From Jiangella ureilytica (GTDB lineage Bacteria > Actinomycetota > Actinomycetes > Jiangellales > Jiangellaceae): DNA of 64,000 nt. The position numbers and the translations under genes are program-made. This document shows, in pieces, positions 1-8,341 of this stretch (the first letter of the stretch is position 1; each line of letters starts with the position of its first letter). Location of the stretch: assembly GCF_004348545.1 (NCBI RefSeq), contig NZ_SMKL01000007.1, positions 62,001-126,000 on the forward strand. Reading direction: 5' to 3'. Under the pieces are notes generated by a model, which did no database searches, was not told the DNA's origin, and was given only the letters and a program-made list of their open reading frames with translations.

Positions 1-646
1 CGTCGACCGACGCGGCCTGCACGTCGAGGTAGCCGTGCTCGATGCGCCGGGTGATGCGCGACGGATCGCACTCGACCACCAGCGCCACGCCCCCGTTCAT
101 CGTGACCGCCAGCGGCTGCGCGCCGCCCATGCCGCCCAACCCGGCGGTGAGCGTGACGGTGCCGGCCAGCGACCCGCCGAACCGCTTCGCCGCGACCGCG
201 GCGAACGTCTCGTAGGTGCCCTGCAGGATGCCCTGGGTGCCGATGTAGATCCACGACCCGGCCGTCATCTGCCCGTACATCGTCAACCCGAGCGCCTCGA
301 GCCGGCGGAACTCGTCCCACGTGGCCCAGTCGCCGACCAGGTTGGAGTTGGCGATCAGCACCCGCGGCGCCCACTCGTGCGTCGGCAGCACCCCCACCGG
401 GCGCCCGGACTGCACCAGCATGGTCTCGTCGCCGCGCAGCGTGGTCAGCGTACGCACCAGCGCGTCGAACGACGGCCAGTCCCGCGCGGCCTTGCCGGTG
501 CCGCCGTAGACGACCAGCTCGTCCGGGTGCTCGGCCACCTCCGGATCGAGGTTGTTCTGCAGCATCCGCAGCGCCGCCTCCTGCGGCCAGCCCTGTGCGG
601 TCAGCTGAGTCCCCCGCGGGGCGCGGACGGGTCGGGGTGCGTTCAT
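1..646 (-). CDS. hutU: Urocanate hydratase, N-terminal part (cut by window edge)
   Basis: Urocanate hydratase converts urocanate to 4-imidazolone-5-propionate, the second step of histidine degradation in the cytoplasm. About 215 N-terminal residues are present and the rest lies beyond the left edge. Recognisable family stretches include [36 protein letters not shown], the YIGTQGI segment and the glycine-rich NAD-binding start [15 protein letters not shown]. The ATG at 646 follows the hutH stop by 16 bases, and that gap carries an AAGGAG ribosome-binding site, so hutH and hutU are co-transcribed. Identity is secure; the C-terminal NAD and active-site regions cannot be checked here. Confidence 0.95.
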   Translation of the reverse strand, partial: MNAPRPVRAPRGTQLTAQGWPQEAALRMLQNNLDPEVAEHPDELVVYGGTGKAARDWPSFDALVRTLTTLRGDETMLVQSGRPVGVLPTHEWAPRVLIANSNLVGDWATWDEFRRLEALGLTMYGQMTAGSWIYIGTQGILQGTYETFAAVAAKRFGGSLAGTVTLTAGLGGMGGAQPLAVTMNGGVALVVECDPSRITRRIEHGYLDVQAASVD

Positions 647-662
647 GTCGTTCTCCTTCTCA

Positions 663-2213
663 TCAGCGGAGGTCGCCGACGGCGCCGGCCGCGGCCCGGG
701 TGACCGCGCCGGAGCGGACCAGGCCGAGCACTGCCTCGATCTCCGGGGCGAGGTGACGGTCCGGGCCGGGCCCGGGGACGTGCTCGCGGATCAGGTCGCG
801 GACGGCGCCGGTGCCGGCCGCCGGGGTCAGCGGCGCCCGCAGGTCCAGCGCCCGGGCCGCGGTCAGCAGCTCGACCGCCAGCACCCGGGCGACCCCGTCG
901 ACGGCGCGGCGCAACTTGCGCGCGGCCGCCCAACCCATGGAGACGTGGTCCTCCTGCATGGCGCTGGACGGGATGGAGTCGACCGACGCCGGCACCGCCA
1001 GCCGCTTCAGCTCCGACACGATGCCGGCCTGGGTGTACTGGGCGATCATGTGGCCGGAGTCGACGCCGGGGTCGTCGGCCAGGAACGGCGGCAGCCCGGC
1101 GTTGCGGGCGACGTCGAGGAACCGGTCGGTGCGCCGCTCGCTGATCGACGCGAGGTCGGCGGCCGCGATGGCCAGGAAGTCGAGCACGTACCCCACCGGA
1201 GCGCCATGGAAGTTGCCGTTGGACTCCACCCGCCCATCGGGCGTGACGACGGGGTTGTCGACGGCGGCCGCCAGCTCCCGCGATGCGACCAGCGACGCGT
1301 GCTCGACGGTGTCGCGGACGGCGCCGTGCACCTGCGGCGAGCAGCGCAGCGAGTACGCGTCCTGCACCCGCGTGCAGTCCGGCCCGCGGTGGCTCTCGAC
1401 CACCGCCGACCCGGCCAGCAGCGCCCGCAGATTGGCCGCGGACTCCCGCTGCCCCGGGTGCGGCCGCAGCGCCTGCAGGTCGTCGGCGAACACCCGGTCG
1501 GTGCCCAGCAGCGCCTCCACGCTCATGGCCGCGGCGACGTCGGCCACCCGCAGCAGCGCACCGATGTCGTGCAGCGCCAGCACCAGCATGCCGAGCATGC
1601 CGTCGGTGCCGTTGATCAGCGCCAGCCCCTCCTTCTCGGCCAGCTCGACCGGCTCGATGCCGGCCGCGGCGAGCGCCGTCGACGCCTCCACCAGCGCACC
1701 CGAGGCGTCGCGCACCGGACCCTCGCCCATGAGCGCCAGCGCGCAGTGCGCCAGCGGGGCGAGGTCGCCGGAGCAGCCGAGGCTGCCGTACTCGTGCACC
1801 ACCGGCGTGATGCCGGCGTCGAGCAGCCGCGCGTACGCCGTCGCCGTCGACAACCTGACCCCGGTGCGCCCGGTCGCCAGCGTCGACAACCGCAGCAGCA
1901 TGAGCGCGCGGACCACCTCACGCTCGACCTCGGGGCCGGACCCGGCGGCGTGGCTGCGGATGAGGCTGCGCTGCAGCGCCGCCCGCTTCACCGCCGGGAT
2001 GTGCCTGGTGGCCAGCGCGCCGAACCCGGTCGACACGCCGTAGTACGGCAGGTCGGCGGCGGCCAGCTTCTCGATCACCTCGCGGCTGCGCGCCACCGCC
2101 GCCCGCGCGTCGCCGGCCAGCTCGACGCCGGCGCTGTGGCGCGCCACCGCCACAACCTCGTCGAAGGACACCGGACCGGTGCCCACCAGCACCGCCTGCT
2201 GCTGCTCGCTCAT
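663..2213 (-). CDS. hutH: Histidine ammonia-lyase
   Basis: Deaminates L-histidine to trans-urocanate and feeds the adjoining hutU. The 516-residue length is normal for the family. The electrophilic MIO prosthetic group forms from a tripeptide that is Ala-Ser-Gly in most lyases. Here it is Cys147-Ser148-Gly149 inside [15 protein letters not shown] recall Cys-Ser-Gly as the form annotated for streptomycete HutH, so this is a lineage trait rather than damage. The YYGVSTGFG stretch (57-65) and the QEDHVSMG stretch near the C-terminus are also present. ATG at 2213 is the natural start although no good Shine-Dalgarno precedes it. The DUF1648 gene ends only 23 bases upstream on the same strand, so read-through is possible. 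Confidence 0.96.
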   Translation of the reverse strand: MSEQQQAVLVGTGPVSFDEVVAVARHSAGVELAGDARAAVARSREVIEKLAAADLPYYGVSTGFGALATRHIPAVKRAALQRSLIRSHAAGSGPEVEREVVRALMLLRLSTLATGRTGVRLSTATAYARLLDAGITPVVHEYGSLGCSGDLAPLAHCALALMGEGPVRDASGALVEASTALAAAGIEPVELAEKEGLALINGTDGMLGMLVLALHDIGALLRVADVAAAMSVEALLGTDRVFADDLQALRPHPGQRESAANLRALLAGSAVVESHRGPDCTRVQDAYSLRCSPQVHGAVRDTVEHASLVASRELAAAVDNPVVTPDGRVESNGNFHGAPVGYVLDFLAIAAADLASISERRTDRFLDVARNAGLPPFLADDPGVDSGHMIAQYTQAGIVSELKRLAVPASVDSIPSSAMQEDHVSMGWAAARKLRRAVDGVARVLAVELLTAARALDLRAPLTPAAGTGAVRDLIREHVPGPGPDRHLAPEIEAVLGLVRSGAVTRAAAGAVGDLR

Positions 2214-2236
2214 CGAGTCATTGTGTGCCACCCGGC

Positions 2237-3238
2237 TCAGACGCCGCCGAAGCGGCGCTCGAGCAGGCCGTTGAGCAGCCCGGCCGCGGTGGCGGCGTCG
2301 TCGACGGTGACCACGGTGCGGACGCCGTCGGTGCGCTCGACCAGCAGCGCCTCGCCGCCGCGCAGCACGTAGCCTCGGGTTCCCCGCAGCGGGCCCATCG
2401 CCGAGACGCGGTAGCCCCAGCCGCCGAAGTCGCGGACCGGGCGGACGGTGACGGTGCCGGCCCGCTCGATGCGGTCGAGCGACGTGTGCATGCGCGGGCG
2501 TCCGAACCGGCCGCGGACGGTCAGTCCGCGCTCGTCGACGGTGACCGTGATGGAGAACATCGCCGCGGCCAGGAGGACCATGACGGCGCTCAGGGCCAGC
2601 ACCCACCACTGCCGGCCGACGACGGCGACGACCGCGGTGACGCCGACGCCGGCCACCAGGACGACGACCGGGAGGCTGCCCGACGCGACCGACCGGGTCC
2701 ACACCACCCGCTCCTCGACGCCGACCGCCAGCCGGGGCGCGTCGGCGGGCAGCTCGCCACCGCGGGCGTGCCAGCGCGGCACCAGCAGCGCCGCCAGCAC
2801 CGCGACCGCCACCCCGATCGCGGCGGCCGCCAGCACGGCGCCACCTCGAAGCGGAGCGCCGGCGGCGTCGGCCAGTCCGCGCTGCGGCTCGGTCAGCCCC
2901 ACGACCAGGGCCGTGACGAACGCCGTCGTACCGGCCGTGGTGGCAGCGACGACGCGCGTGACCGTCCCGTCGGCGCGGACGGCGAGCACCAGCGCCAGCC
3001 CGGCGAGGGCGAACGCCGCCGCGAAGCCGCCGACCATCCAGGGCACGGTGGACGCCCGGCTGAAGCCGTCGGCCGTCCCGTCGAGCCCCCAGTGGGTGGC
3101 CACCCGGGCGGGCAGCTCGTCGCGCCAGCTCCGCACCAGGACGACGCCCACGGCACCGGCGACGAGGGGCAGGCCGGCGGCGGCCAGCACCGCCCGGGCC
3201 ACGACCCCTCGGCTCGGTCTCGTGGTCTGCTCGGTCAT
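2237..3238 (-). CDS. DUF1648-domain integral membrane protein
   Basis: A 333-residue membrane protein. A hydrophobic segment near residues 15-35 is followed by the DUF1648 signature (ATHWGLDGTADGFS, about 43-56) and then four to five more membrane segments. The last ~110 residues look soluble and PH-like (VDERGLTVRGRFG, then a strand-rich stretch). DUF1648 proteins include relatives of the SdpI immunity protein, but the exact role is unknown. Its ATG overlaps the stop of the GntR regulator (ATGA), so the two are translationally coupled. GntR plus DUF1648 is a recurrent arrangement in Gram-positives, which suggests that the regulator controls this membrane protein in response to envelope stress or an antimicrobial. 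The role is inference; the gene itself is secure. Confidence 0.85.
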   Translation of the reverse strand: MTEQTTRPSRGVVARAVLAAAGLPLVAGAVGVVLVRSWRDELPARVATHWGLDGTADGFSRASTVPWMVGGFAAAFALAGLALVLAVRADGTVTRVVAATTAGTTAFVTALVVGLTEPQRGLADAAGAPLRGGAVLAAAAIGVAVAVLAALLVPRWHARGGELPADAPRLAVGVEERVVWTRSVASGSLPVVVLVAGVGVTAVVAVVGRQWWVLALSAVMVLLAAAMFSITVTVDERGLTVRGRFGRPRMHTSLDRIERAGTVTVRPVRDFGGWGYRVSAMGPLRGTRGYVLRGGEALLVERTDGVRTVVTVDDAATAAGLLNGLLERRFGGV

Positions 3239-3588
3239 GAGTACTCCTTCCGGATCAGCTCCGTGAGCTCGCCGGCGCTCAGCCCCAGCCGGCGCGCCTC
3301 GGCGGTGACGTCGGCCAGGGCGTGCCGCAGCCGGGCCAACCCGTCGGCGCCGGACGGCGTGACCACCGCACCACGGCCGCGGCGCAGCTCGACCAGCCCT
3401 TCGTCGCGCAGCCGCTGGTAGCCGTGCAGGACGGTGTGCACGTTGAGGCCCAGCGACTCGGCCAACTCGCGCGCGCTGGGCAGCCGCTCCCCCGCGGTCA
3501 GCTCGCCGCGCGCGATGGCGCCCCGGACCGCTGCCGCCAGCTGAGCGAAGAGCGGCTCCGGCGACGCGGGATCGAGTCGGATGAGCAC
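3235..3588 (-). CDS. GntR-family regulator, YtrA type
   Basis: A short (117-residue) GntR regulator made of a winged helix-turn-helix (residues ~10-75, with GERLPSARELAESLGLNVHTV) and only a short C-terminal dimerisation segment. This is typical of the YtrA subfamily that controls membrane-protein or ABC operons. A start at the GTG at 3588 gives the expected N-terminus (MLIRLDPASPEPLFAQL). It lies 7 bases downstream of a TACAAT -10 box, so the mRNA is probably leaderless, and no Shine-Dalgarno is present. It overlaps the downstream DUF1648 gene by four bases. An inverted repeat sits on its own promoter, which indicates autoregulation. Confidence 0.88.
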   Translation of the reverse strand: MLIRLDPASPEPLFAQLAAAVRGAIARGELTAGERLPSARELAESLGLNVHTVLHGYQRLRDEGLVELRRGRGAVVTPSGADGLARLRHALADVTAEARRLGLSAGELTELIRKEYS

Positions 3589-3594
3589 ACTTCG

Positions 3595-3623
3595 ATTGTA
3601 TTGTTCTAGCTCTAATAGAACAA
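3595..3623 (-). promoter_or_regulatory. Promoter and GntR operator of the gntR-DUF1648 operon
   Basis: Read on the minus strand, TTGTTC (3623-3618) and TACAAT (3600-3595) form -35 and -10 boxes separated by exactly 17 bases. An exact 8-bp inverted repeat, TTGTTCTA (3601-3608) and TAGAACAA (3616-3623) with a 7-base spacer, covers the -35 box and the spacer. The arrangement fits repression by the GntR protein encoded immediately downstream. Transcription would start at about 3588, the GTG start codon itself. Binding is inferred. Confidence 0.75.
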
Positions 3624-3658
3624 CTTGGCCGTGATGGGCGTGCGGTACGGTCGGCCTC

Positions 3659-5761
3659 ATGCCGGAGCTGCCCGCGCCTCCCGTGGCGAAGAAGGTCCCC
3701 GCCGAACGGACCGTCCACGGCGACACCGTCGTCGACCACTACGCCTGGCTGAAGGACCGCGACGACCCCGACACCGTCGCCTACCTCGAGGCCGAGAACG
3801 CCTACACCGAGGCGGCGTCGGCGCACACGAAGGCGCTGCAGGCCGAGATCTTCGACGAGATCAAGAGCCGCACCCTCGAGACCGACCTCTCGGTGCCCGT
3901 GCGCCACCACGGCTGGTGGTACTACACCCGCACGCTCGAGGGCAGCCAGTACCCCATCCACTGCCGCTCGCGCACCGAGCCGGCGCTGCCCGCCGACCCC
4001 GCCGAGGACATCGTCTCGCCCGCCGACGAGCAGGTGCTGCTCGACCAGAACGAGCTGGCCGGCGACTCCCCGTACTTCGCGCTCGGCACGTTCGACGTCA
4101 GCCCCGACGGCCGGCTGCTGGCCTACTCCACCGACTACGACGGCGGCGAGAAGTACACGCTGCGGTTCAAGGACCTCGAGACCGGCGCCGCGCTGCCCGA
4201 CGAGGTGCCCGGCACCTACTACGGCTCGGCCTGGACCACTGACAACGGCGCGCTGTTCTACACGACGGTCGACGCCGCCATGCGGCCGTACCGCGTCTGG
4301 CGGCACCTGCTGGGCACCGAGGCCGCGGCCGACGTCGTCGTGCACGAAGAGACCGACGAGCGGTTCTTCGCCGGGGTCGGGCTCACCCGGAGCGAGCAGT
4401 ACGTCGTCATCGAGCTGGGCAGCCAGATCACCAGCGAGACGTGGGTGCTGCCGGCCGGCGACCCGCACGGCGAGTTCCGTGTCGTCCAGCCGCGCGAGCA
4501 GGGCGTCGAGTACTCCGTCGACCACACCGGCGACCACTTCTACATCGTCCACAACTCCGACGCCGTCGACTTCGAGCTGGTCGTGGCGCCCGCCGGCTCG
4601 CCCGGGCGTGAGAACTGGCGGCCGGTCCTGCCGCACGAGCTCGGCGTCCGGGTCACCGGCGTCGACGCCTTCGCCGGCCACCTGGTGGTCTCGATGCGCC
4701 GCGACGGCCGCACCGAGCTGCACGTCCTGCCGCTGGCCGACGGCGCCGTCGCGGCGCCGGGGCGCGACATCGAGTTCGCCGAGCCGGTGCGCACGGTCCG
4801 GCCGGGCAGCAACCCCGAGTTCGACACGACGGTGTTCCGGCTCGGCTACGCGTCGCTCACCACGCCGGGCTCGGTCTACGACTACGACATCGCCGGCGGC
4901 GAGCTGACCCTGCGCAAGCGCCAGCCCGTGCTCGGCGGCGTCGACCTCGACGCGTACGAGTCGGTGCGCGAGTGGGCCACGGCCGCCGACGGCACCCGTA
5001 TTCCGATCTCGCTGGTCAAGCGGCGCGACACCCCGCGCGACGGCAGCGCGCCGTGCGTGCTGTACGGCTACGGCGCCTACGAGGCGTCCATGGACCCGTG
5101 GTTCTCCATCGCGCGGCTGTCGCTGCTCGACCGCGGCTACGTGTTCGCCATCGCGCACGTCCGCGGCGGCGGCGAGCTGGGCCGGCGCTGGTACGAGGAC
5201 GGCAAGCTGCTGCGCAAGCGCAACACCTTCACCGACTTCGTGGCCTGCGGCGAGCACCTGGTCTCGGCCGGGTGGACGGCGCATGACCAGCTGGCCGGGC
5301 GCGGCGGCAGCGCCGGCGGGCTGCTCATCGGCGCCGTCGCCAACCTGACGGAGTCGACGTTCGCCACCCTGGTCGGCGAGGTGCCGTTCGTCGACGCCCT
5401 CAACACCATCCTCGACCCGACGATGCCGCTGACCGTCGTCGAGTGGGAGGAGTGGGGCAACCCGGTCGACTCCGCCGAGGTCTACGCCTACATGAAGTCG
5501 TACTCGCCCACCGAGAACGTCGAGGCCAGGGCCTATCCGGCCATCCTCGCGACCGCCGGGCTGAACGACCCCCGAGTCGGCTACCACGAGCCGGCCAAGT
5601 GGGTCGCCCGGCTCCGCGCGACCGCCACCGGCGACCGTCCGCTGCTGCTCAAGACCGAGATGGGCGCGGGCCACGGCGGGCCGTCGGGCCGCTACGACGC
5701 CTGGCGTGACGAGGCCTTCACGCTGGCGTTCATCATCGACACGACGGCGCCGCGGTCGTAG
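3659..5761 (+). CDS. ptrB: S9 prolyl oligopeptidase family, oligopeptidase B-like
   Basis: A cytoplasmic serine peptidase that cleaves short peptides, in this subfamily usually after basic residues. At 700 residues it has the family layout: an N-terminal segment starting PPVAKKVPAERTVHGD, a seven-bladed propeller, then an alpha/beta-hydrolase domain. The catalytic triad is visible: Ser551 in GRGGSAGGLL, Asp637 in LNDPRVGYHEP and His672 in GAGHGGPSG. No signal peptide is seen. The gene is transcribed away from the GntR operon across a 70-bp gap. Its stop lies 3 bases from the convergent stop of the VOC gene. Assignment to subfamily S9A/oligopeptidase B is from motif spacing; the exact specificity is inferred. 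Confidence 0.9.
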   Translation: MPELPAPPVAKKVPAERTVHGDTVVDHYAWLKDRDDPDTVAYLEAENAYTEAASAHTKALQAEIFDEIKSRTLETDLSVPVRHHGWWYYTRTLEGSQYPIHCRSRTEPALPADPAEDIVSPADEQVLLDQNELAGDSPYFALGTFDVSPDGRLLAYSTDYDGGEKYTLRFKDLETGAALPDEVPGTYYGSAWTTDNGALFYTTVDAAMRPYRVWRHLLGTEAAADVVVHEETDERFFAGVGLTRSEQYVVIELGSQITSETWVLPAGDPHGEFRVVQPREQGVEYSVDHTGDHFYIVHNSDAVDFELVVAPAGSPGRENWRPVLPHELGVRVTGVDAFAGHLVVSMRRDGRTELHVLPLADGAVAAPGRDIEFAEPVRTVRPGSNPEFDTTVFRLGYASLTTPGSVYDYDIAGGELTLRKRQPVLGGVDLDAYESVREWATAADGTRIPISLVKRRDTPRDGSAPCVLYGYGAYEASMDPWFSIARLSLLDRGYVFAIAHVRGGGELGRRWYEDGKLLRKRNTFTDFVACGEHLVSAGWTAHDQLAGRGGSAGGLLIGAVANLTESTFATLVGEVPFVDALNTILDPTMPLTVVEWEEWGNPVDSAEVYAYMKSYSPTENVEARAYPAILATAGLNDPRVGYHEPAKWVARLRATATGDRPLLLKTEMGAGHGGPSGRYDAWRDEAFTLAFIIDTTAPRS

Positions 5762-5764
5762 CCG

Positions 5765-6181
5765 CTACGGCTGAGCGGCGATGTCCAGCACCCAGGTCAC
5801 GCCGAACCGGTCCGTGAGCATCCCGTACAGGGGTGCCCACGGCGCCGGGCCCAGCGGCTGCCGGATGCTGCCGCCGTCGGCCAGCCGCTCCCACGCCGCG
5901 GTCAGCTCGACGGCGTCGGTGCCGCGCACCGAGACGAAGAACGGGTCGTCGCCGCGGCTCCACGGCCGCGACGCGGGCACGTCGTAGGCCATGACGGCGA
6001 ACCCGTTCGGCCCGGTGACCTGGCCCCACACCACCTGGTCGGCCTCGGCGGGGTCCTCGACGGCGCCCATGTCCCGATACGTGGTGATCACCAGCTCGCC
6101 GCCGAAGGCGGACCGGTAGAACTCCAGCGCGGCTCGGGCGTCGCCGCGGAAGTTCAGGTGGGGGACGACGGTGACGGTCAT
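5765..6181 (-). CDS. VOC-fold protein, PhnB/glyoxalase-like
   Basis: A 138-residue protein of the vicinal-oxygen-chelate superfamily, PhnB-like branch. It starts MTVTVVPHLNFRGDARAALEFYRSAFGG and has the typical VMAYDVPAS and paired beta-alpha-beta-beta-beta repeats. ATG at 6181 is chosen because AAGGAG sits 9 bases upstream. Members bind or modify small molecules, and no substrate can be named. It is divergent from a WYL regulator across 95 bp, so that regulator may control it (inference). Confidence 0.85.
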   Translation of the reverse strand: MTVTVVPHLNFRGDARAALEFYRSAFGGELVITTYRDMGAVEDPAEADQVVWGQVTGPNGFAVMAYDVPASRPWSRGDDPFFVSVRGTDAVELTAAWERLADGGSIRQPLGPAPWAPLYGMLTDRFGVTWVLDIAAQP

Positions 6182-6276
6182 GATCTCTACTCCTTCAGGG
6201 GTCATTCGTGGACGAACCCCAAGGTCGCAGCGGTAGCGGACAAACTGTGGCCGCTACTCGGGGCACGATGGACGGC

Positions 6277-7227
6277 ATGACCACCTCAGCGCGACTGCTG
6301 GCCCTGCTCTCGCTGCTCCAGGCACGCCGCGACTGGCCCGGGCGGGACCTGGCCGAGCGGCTGGACGTCAGCGCGCGCACCGTCCGCCGCGACGTCGACC
6401 GGTTGCGCGAGCTCGGCTACCCGATCCGGACCACCAAGGGCCCCGACGGCGGCTACCGGCTGGAGGCGGGCTCCCGGCTGCCGCCGCTGCTGTTCGACGA
6501 CGACCAGGCGGTGGCGCTCGCCGTCGCGCTGCGGACCGCCGCGAGCACCGGAGCGGGTGCGGGCGTCGCCGAGGGAGCGGCGCGGGCGCTGAGCACCGTC
6601 CGCCAGCTGCTGCCCGCCCGCCTGCGCCACCGCGTCGACGCGCTGCAGGTCACCGCCGTCGGCCGGGCCGGTCCGGCGGCCGATCCGGAGGTGCTGCTGA
6701 CCCTCAGCGGTGCCGTCCGCGACCGCGCGGAGCTACGTCTCGACTACGCCGGCGCAGCGCCGGGCCGGCGGCGGGTGCAGCCGCACCACCTCGTCACCCG
6801 GGGCGGGCGGTGGTACCTCGTCGCCTGGGATCTCGACCGTGACGACTGGCGGGTCTTCCGCGTCGACCGGGTCACGCCGCGGATCCCTGCCGGCCGGCGG
6901 TTCACCCCCCGCGAGCTGCCCGGCGGCGACATCGCGGCGTTCGTGGCCGCCCGGTTCCGCGGCTCGGACGACCCGACCGGCGACTGGCCGTGCCGGGGCG
7001 AGGTCATCCTCGCGCTGCCCGCCGCCGAGGTGACGCCGTTCGCGTACGACGGGCTGGTCGAGGACATCGGCCCGGGCCGTAGCCGGCTGGTCCTCGGGGC
7101 GTGGTCGTGGGCCGGTCTCGCCGCGGCCGTCGCGCGCTTCGACGCCGACGTCGAGGTGGTCGGGCCACCCGCGTTGAGGGACGCGTTCGCGCAGCTCGCC
7201 CGCCGGTTCCACGCCGCCGCACGGTAG
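6277..7227 (+). CDS. HTH-WYL transcriptional regulator (YafY/DeoR-like)
   Basis: A one-component regulator of about 316 residues. The N-terminal winged HTH (RLLALLSLLQARRDWPGRDLAERLDVSARTVRRD, in two parts) is followed by a WYL domain with the characteristic ligand-facing segment (GGRWYLVAWDLDRDDWRVFRVDR) and a C-terminal WCX-like extension. WYL domains sense nucleic-acid or other ligands. The usual partners of this type are divergently transcribed enzymes, and here the neighbour is the VOC gene. ATG at 6277 (MTTSARLLAL) is preferred; the in-frame ATG at 6268 adds three residues. Confidence 0.9.
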   Translation: MTTSARLLALLSLLQARRDWPGRDLAERLDVSARTVRRDVDRLRELGYPIRTTKGPDGGYRLEAGSRLPPLLFDDDQAVALAVALRTAASTGAGAGVAEGAARALSTVRQLLPARLRHRVDALQVTAVGRAGPAADPEVLLTLSGAVRDRAELRLDYAGAAPGRRRVQPHHLVTRGGRWYLVAWDLDRDDWRVFRVDRVTPRIPAGRRFTPRELPGGDIAAFVAARFRGSDDPTGDWPCRGEVILALPAAEVTPFAYDGLVEDIGPGRSRLVLGAWSWAGLAAAVARFDADVEVVGPPALRDAFAQLARRFHAAAR

Positions 7228-7340
7228 GCGCAATCCGGCAATCGTCACGTTCCTCGCCTTCATGACCTGCGCGGATGCCCCCGCATACCGCTGTCGTGAT
7301 CGGGTAACCGCCACACATCGGCGAAACCCAGGGAGGGACC

Positions 7341-7649
7341 ATGAAGGGAAAGCTGATCCTTCTGGCCGGCGCCGCGGTCGGGTACGTGCTCGGCACTCGC
7401 GCCGGACGGCAGCGCTACGAGCAGATCAAGGGGCGCGCCGACGCGTTGTGGCACGACCCCAAGGTCCAGCAGAAGGTCACCGACGCCCAAGAGGCCGTGA
7501 AGGCCAGGGCGCCCGAGATCCAGGAGAAGCTCACCGACGCCGCAAGCCGCGCCACAGACAAGGTCAAGTCGACCGTGCAGCGGCACGACACCGACGTCAC
7601 GGAGGTGGGAACCCATGGCCGCAACGGACACTACCCGCAGCCAGGATGA
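7341..7649 (+). CDS. YtxH-like small membrane-anchored protein
   Basis: A 102-residue protein with one N-terminal hydrophobic segment containing GAAVGYVLGTRAGRQRYEQI, then a charged amphipathic helix (~25-85) with the DPKVQQKV and ATDKVKSTVQ pattern seen in YtxH/DUF883-like proteins. A GGGAGGGACC ribosome site precedes the ATG. Its 3' end overlaps the next gene by 35 bases in another frame. It is the first gene of a four-gene envelope operon. Its function is unknown; it is probably a cytoplasmic-membrane stress protein. Confidence 0.8.
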   Translation: MKGKLILLAGAAVGYVLGTRAGRQRYEQIKGRADALWHDPKVQQKVTDAQEAVKARAPEIQEKLTDAASRATDKVKSTVQRHDTDVTEVGTHGRNGHYPQPG

Positions 7650-8025
7650 CCGCTCCGTCGCTGAGCTGATCAAGCAGTTCTCGGAGCAGACGTCGCACCT
7701 GATCCGCGACGAGATGAAGCTCGCCCAGGCGGAGATGTCGCAGAAGGCCAAGCACGCCGGCGCGGGGATCGGCTTGTTCGGCGGCGCCGGGCTCCTGGCG
7801 TTCTTCGGTGTCGGCGCACTGGTGAGCGCGGCCATCGCGGCGCTCTCGCTGACCGACCTCGAGGTGTGGGCCGCGGCGCTCATCGTCGCCGCCGTGCTGT
7901 TCGTGCTGGCCGGCATCGTCGCGATGGTCGGCCGCAGCGAGACGAGGCAGGCGTCGCCCACGCCCGAGCGCACGGTCGAGAACGTGAAGCGCGATGTCGA
8001 AGAGCTGAAGGAGAGCAGGCACTGA
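7615..8025 (+). CDS. Holin-X / DUF1469-type membrane protein
   Basis: A 136-residue protein. An N-terminal amphipathic helix (SVAELIKQFSEQTSHLIRDE) leads into two adjacent membrane segments (~45-70 and ~75-100) and a charged tail. This is the Actinobacterial Holin-X/phage-holin-superfamily III architecture. Despite the family name there is no phage context. In actinomycete chromosomes such genes occur next to YtxH and DUF3618 genes, as here. GGAGG lies upstream of ATG 7615. The stop overlaps the next start (TGATG). A role in membrane or envelope homeostasis is inferred. Confidence 0.85.
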   Translation: MAATDTTRSQDDRSVAELIKQFSEQTSHLIRDEMKLAQAEMSQKAKHAGAGIGLFGGAGLLAFFGVGALVSAAIAALSLTDLEVWAAALIVAAVLFVLAGIVAMVGRSETRQASPTPERTVENVKRDVEELKESRH

Positions 8026-8330
8026 TGGCCACTCCCACGAGGAACGACATGAAGACCGGCGAGCCGCCGAAGGGCGCGACGCCGGAGGAGATCGAGAAGC
8101 ACATCGAGAGCACCCGCGCCGACCTCGGCGAGACCGTCGAGGCGCTCTCGCACAAGCTCGACCTGCGCAGCCAGGCGCAGGAGAAGCTGGCGAGTGCGCG
8201 CAGCAAGGTCGGCGCCGCGGCCACGACCATCAAGTTGCTGGCCATGCGGCCGGTGACGATGATCGCTGCCGGTGCGACGGTGGTCGTGGCGGGCGTGGCG
8301 GGCGCCGTCGCCTGGAAGCGCCGCCACTAA
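8025..8330 (+). CDS. DUF3618 protein
   Basis: A 101-residue protein whose N-terminal half carries the DUF3618 signature (TPEEIEKHIESTRADLGETV), followed by a helical stretch. A single C-terminal membrane segment (TMIAAGATVVVAGVAGAV) ends in WKRRH, consistent with an N-in/C-tail anchor. Its start overlaps the preceding stop by one base, so translation is coupled. The function of the family is not known. The recurring company of Holin-X and YtxH proteins suggests a common membrane complex or stress role. Confidence 0.87.
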   Translation: MATPTRNDMKTGEPPKGATPEEIEKHIESTRADLGETVEALSHKLDLRSQAQEKLASARSKVGAAATTIKLLAMRPVTMIAAGATVVVAGVAGAVAWKRRH

Positions 8331-8341
8331 GGGGCACGGAC

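Noticed and set aside
645-2372. Long open frames antisense to hutH, etfD (11449-13614), the SARP gene and others
   Set aside because: They are frame shadows of GC-rich genes: Arg/Gly/His-rich low-complexity translations without family motifs, opposite genes with clear catalytic residues.
5747-5780. Terminator between the convergent S9 and VOC stops
   Set aside because: Only a 5-bp stem (CGTAG/CTACG) is visible, not enough to call.
7302-7307. GGGTAA as a SigB-type -10 box before the envelope operon
   Set aside because: No GTTT-type -35 box lies 14-18 bases upstream, so a stress-sigma promoter cannot be supported.
7615-8025. Prophage or lysis cassette
   Set aside because: The Holin-X-like gene has no endolysin, phage structural or integrase gene nearby, and its neighbours are chromosomal envelope genes.
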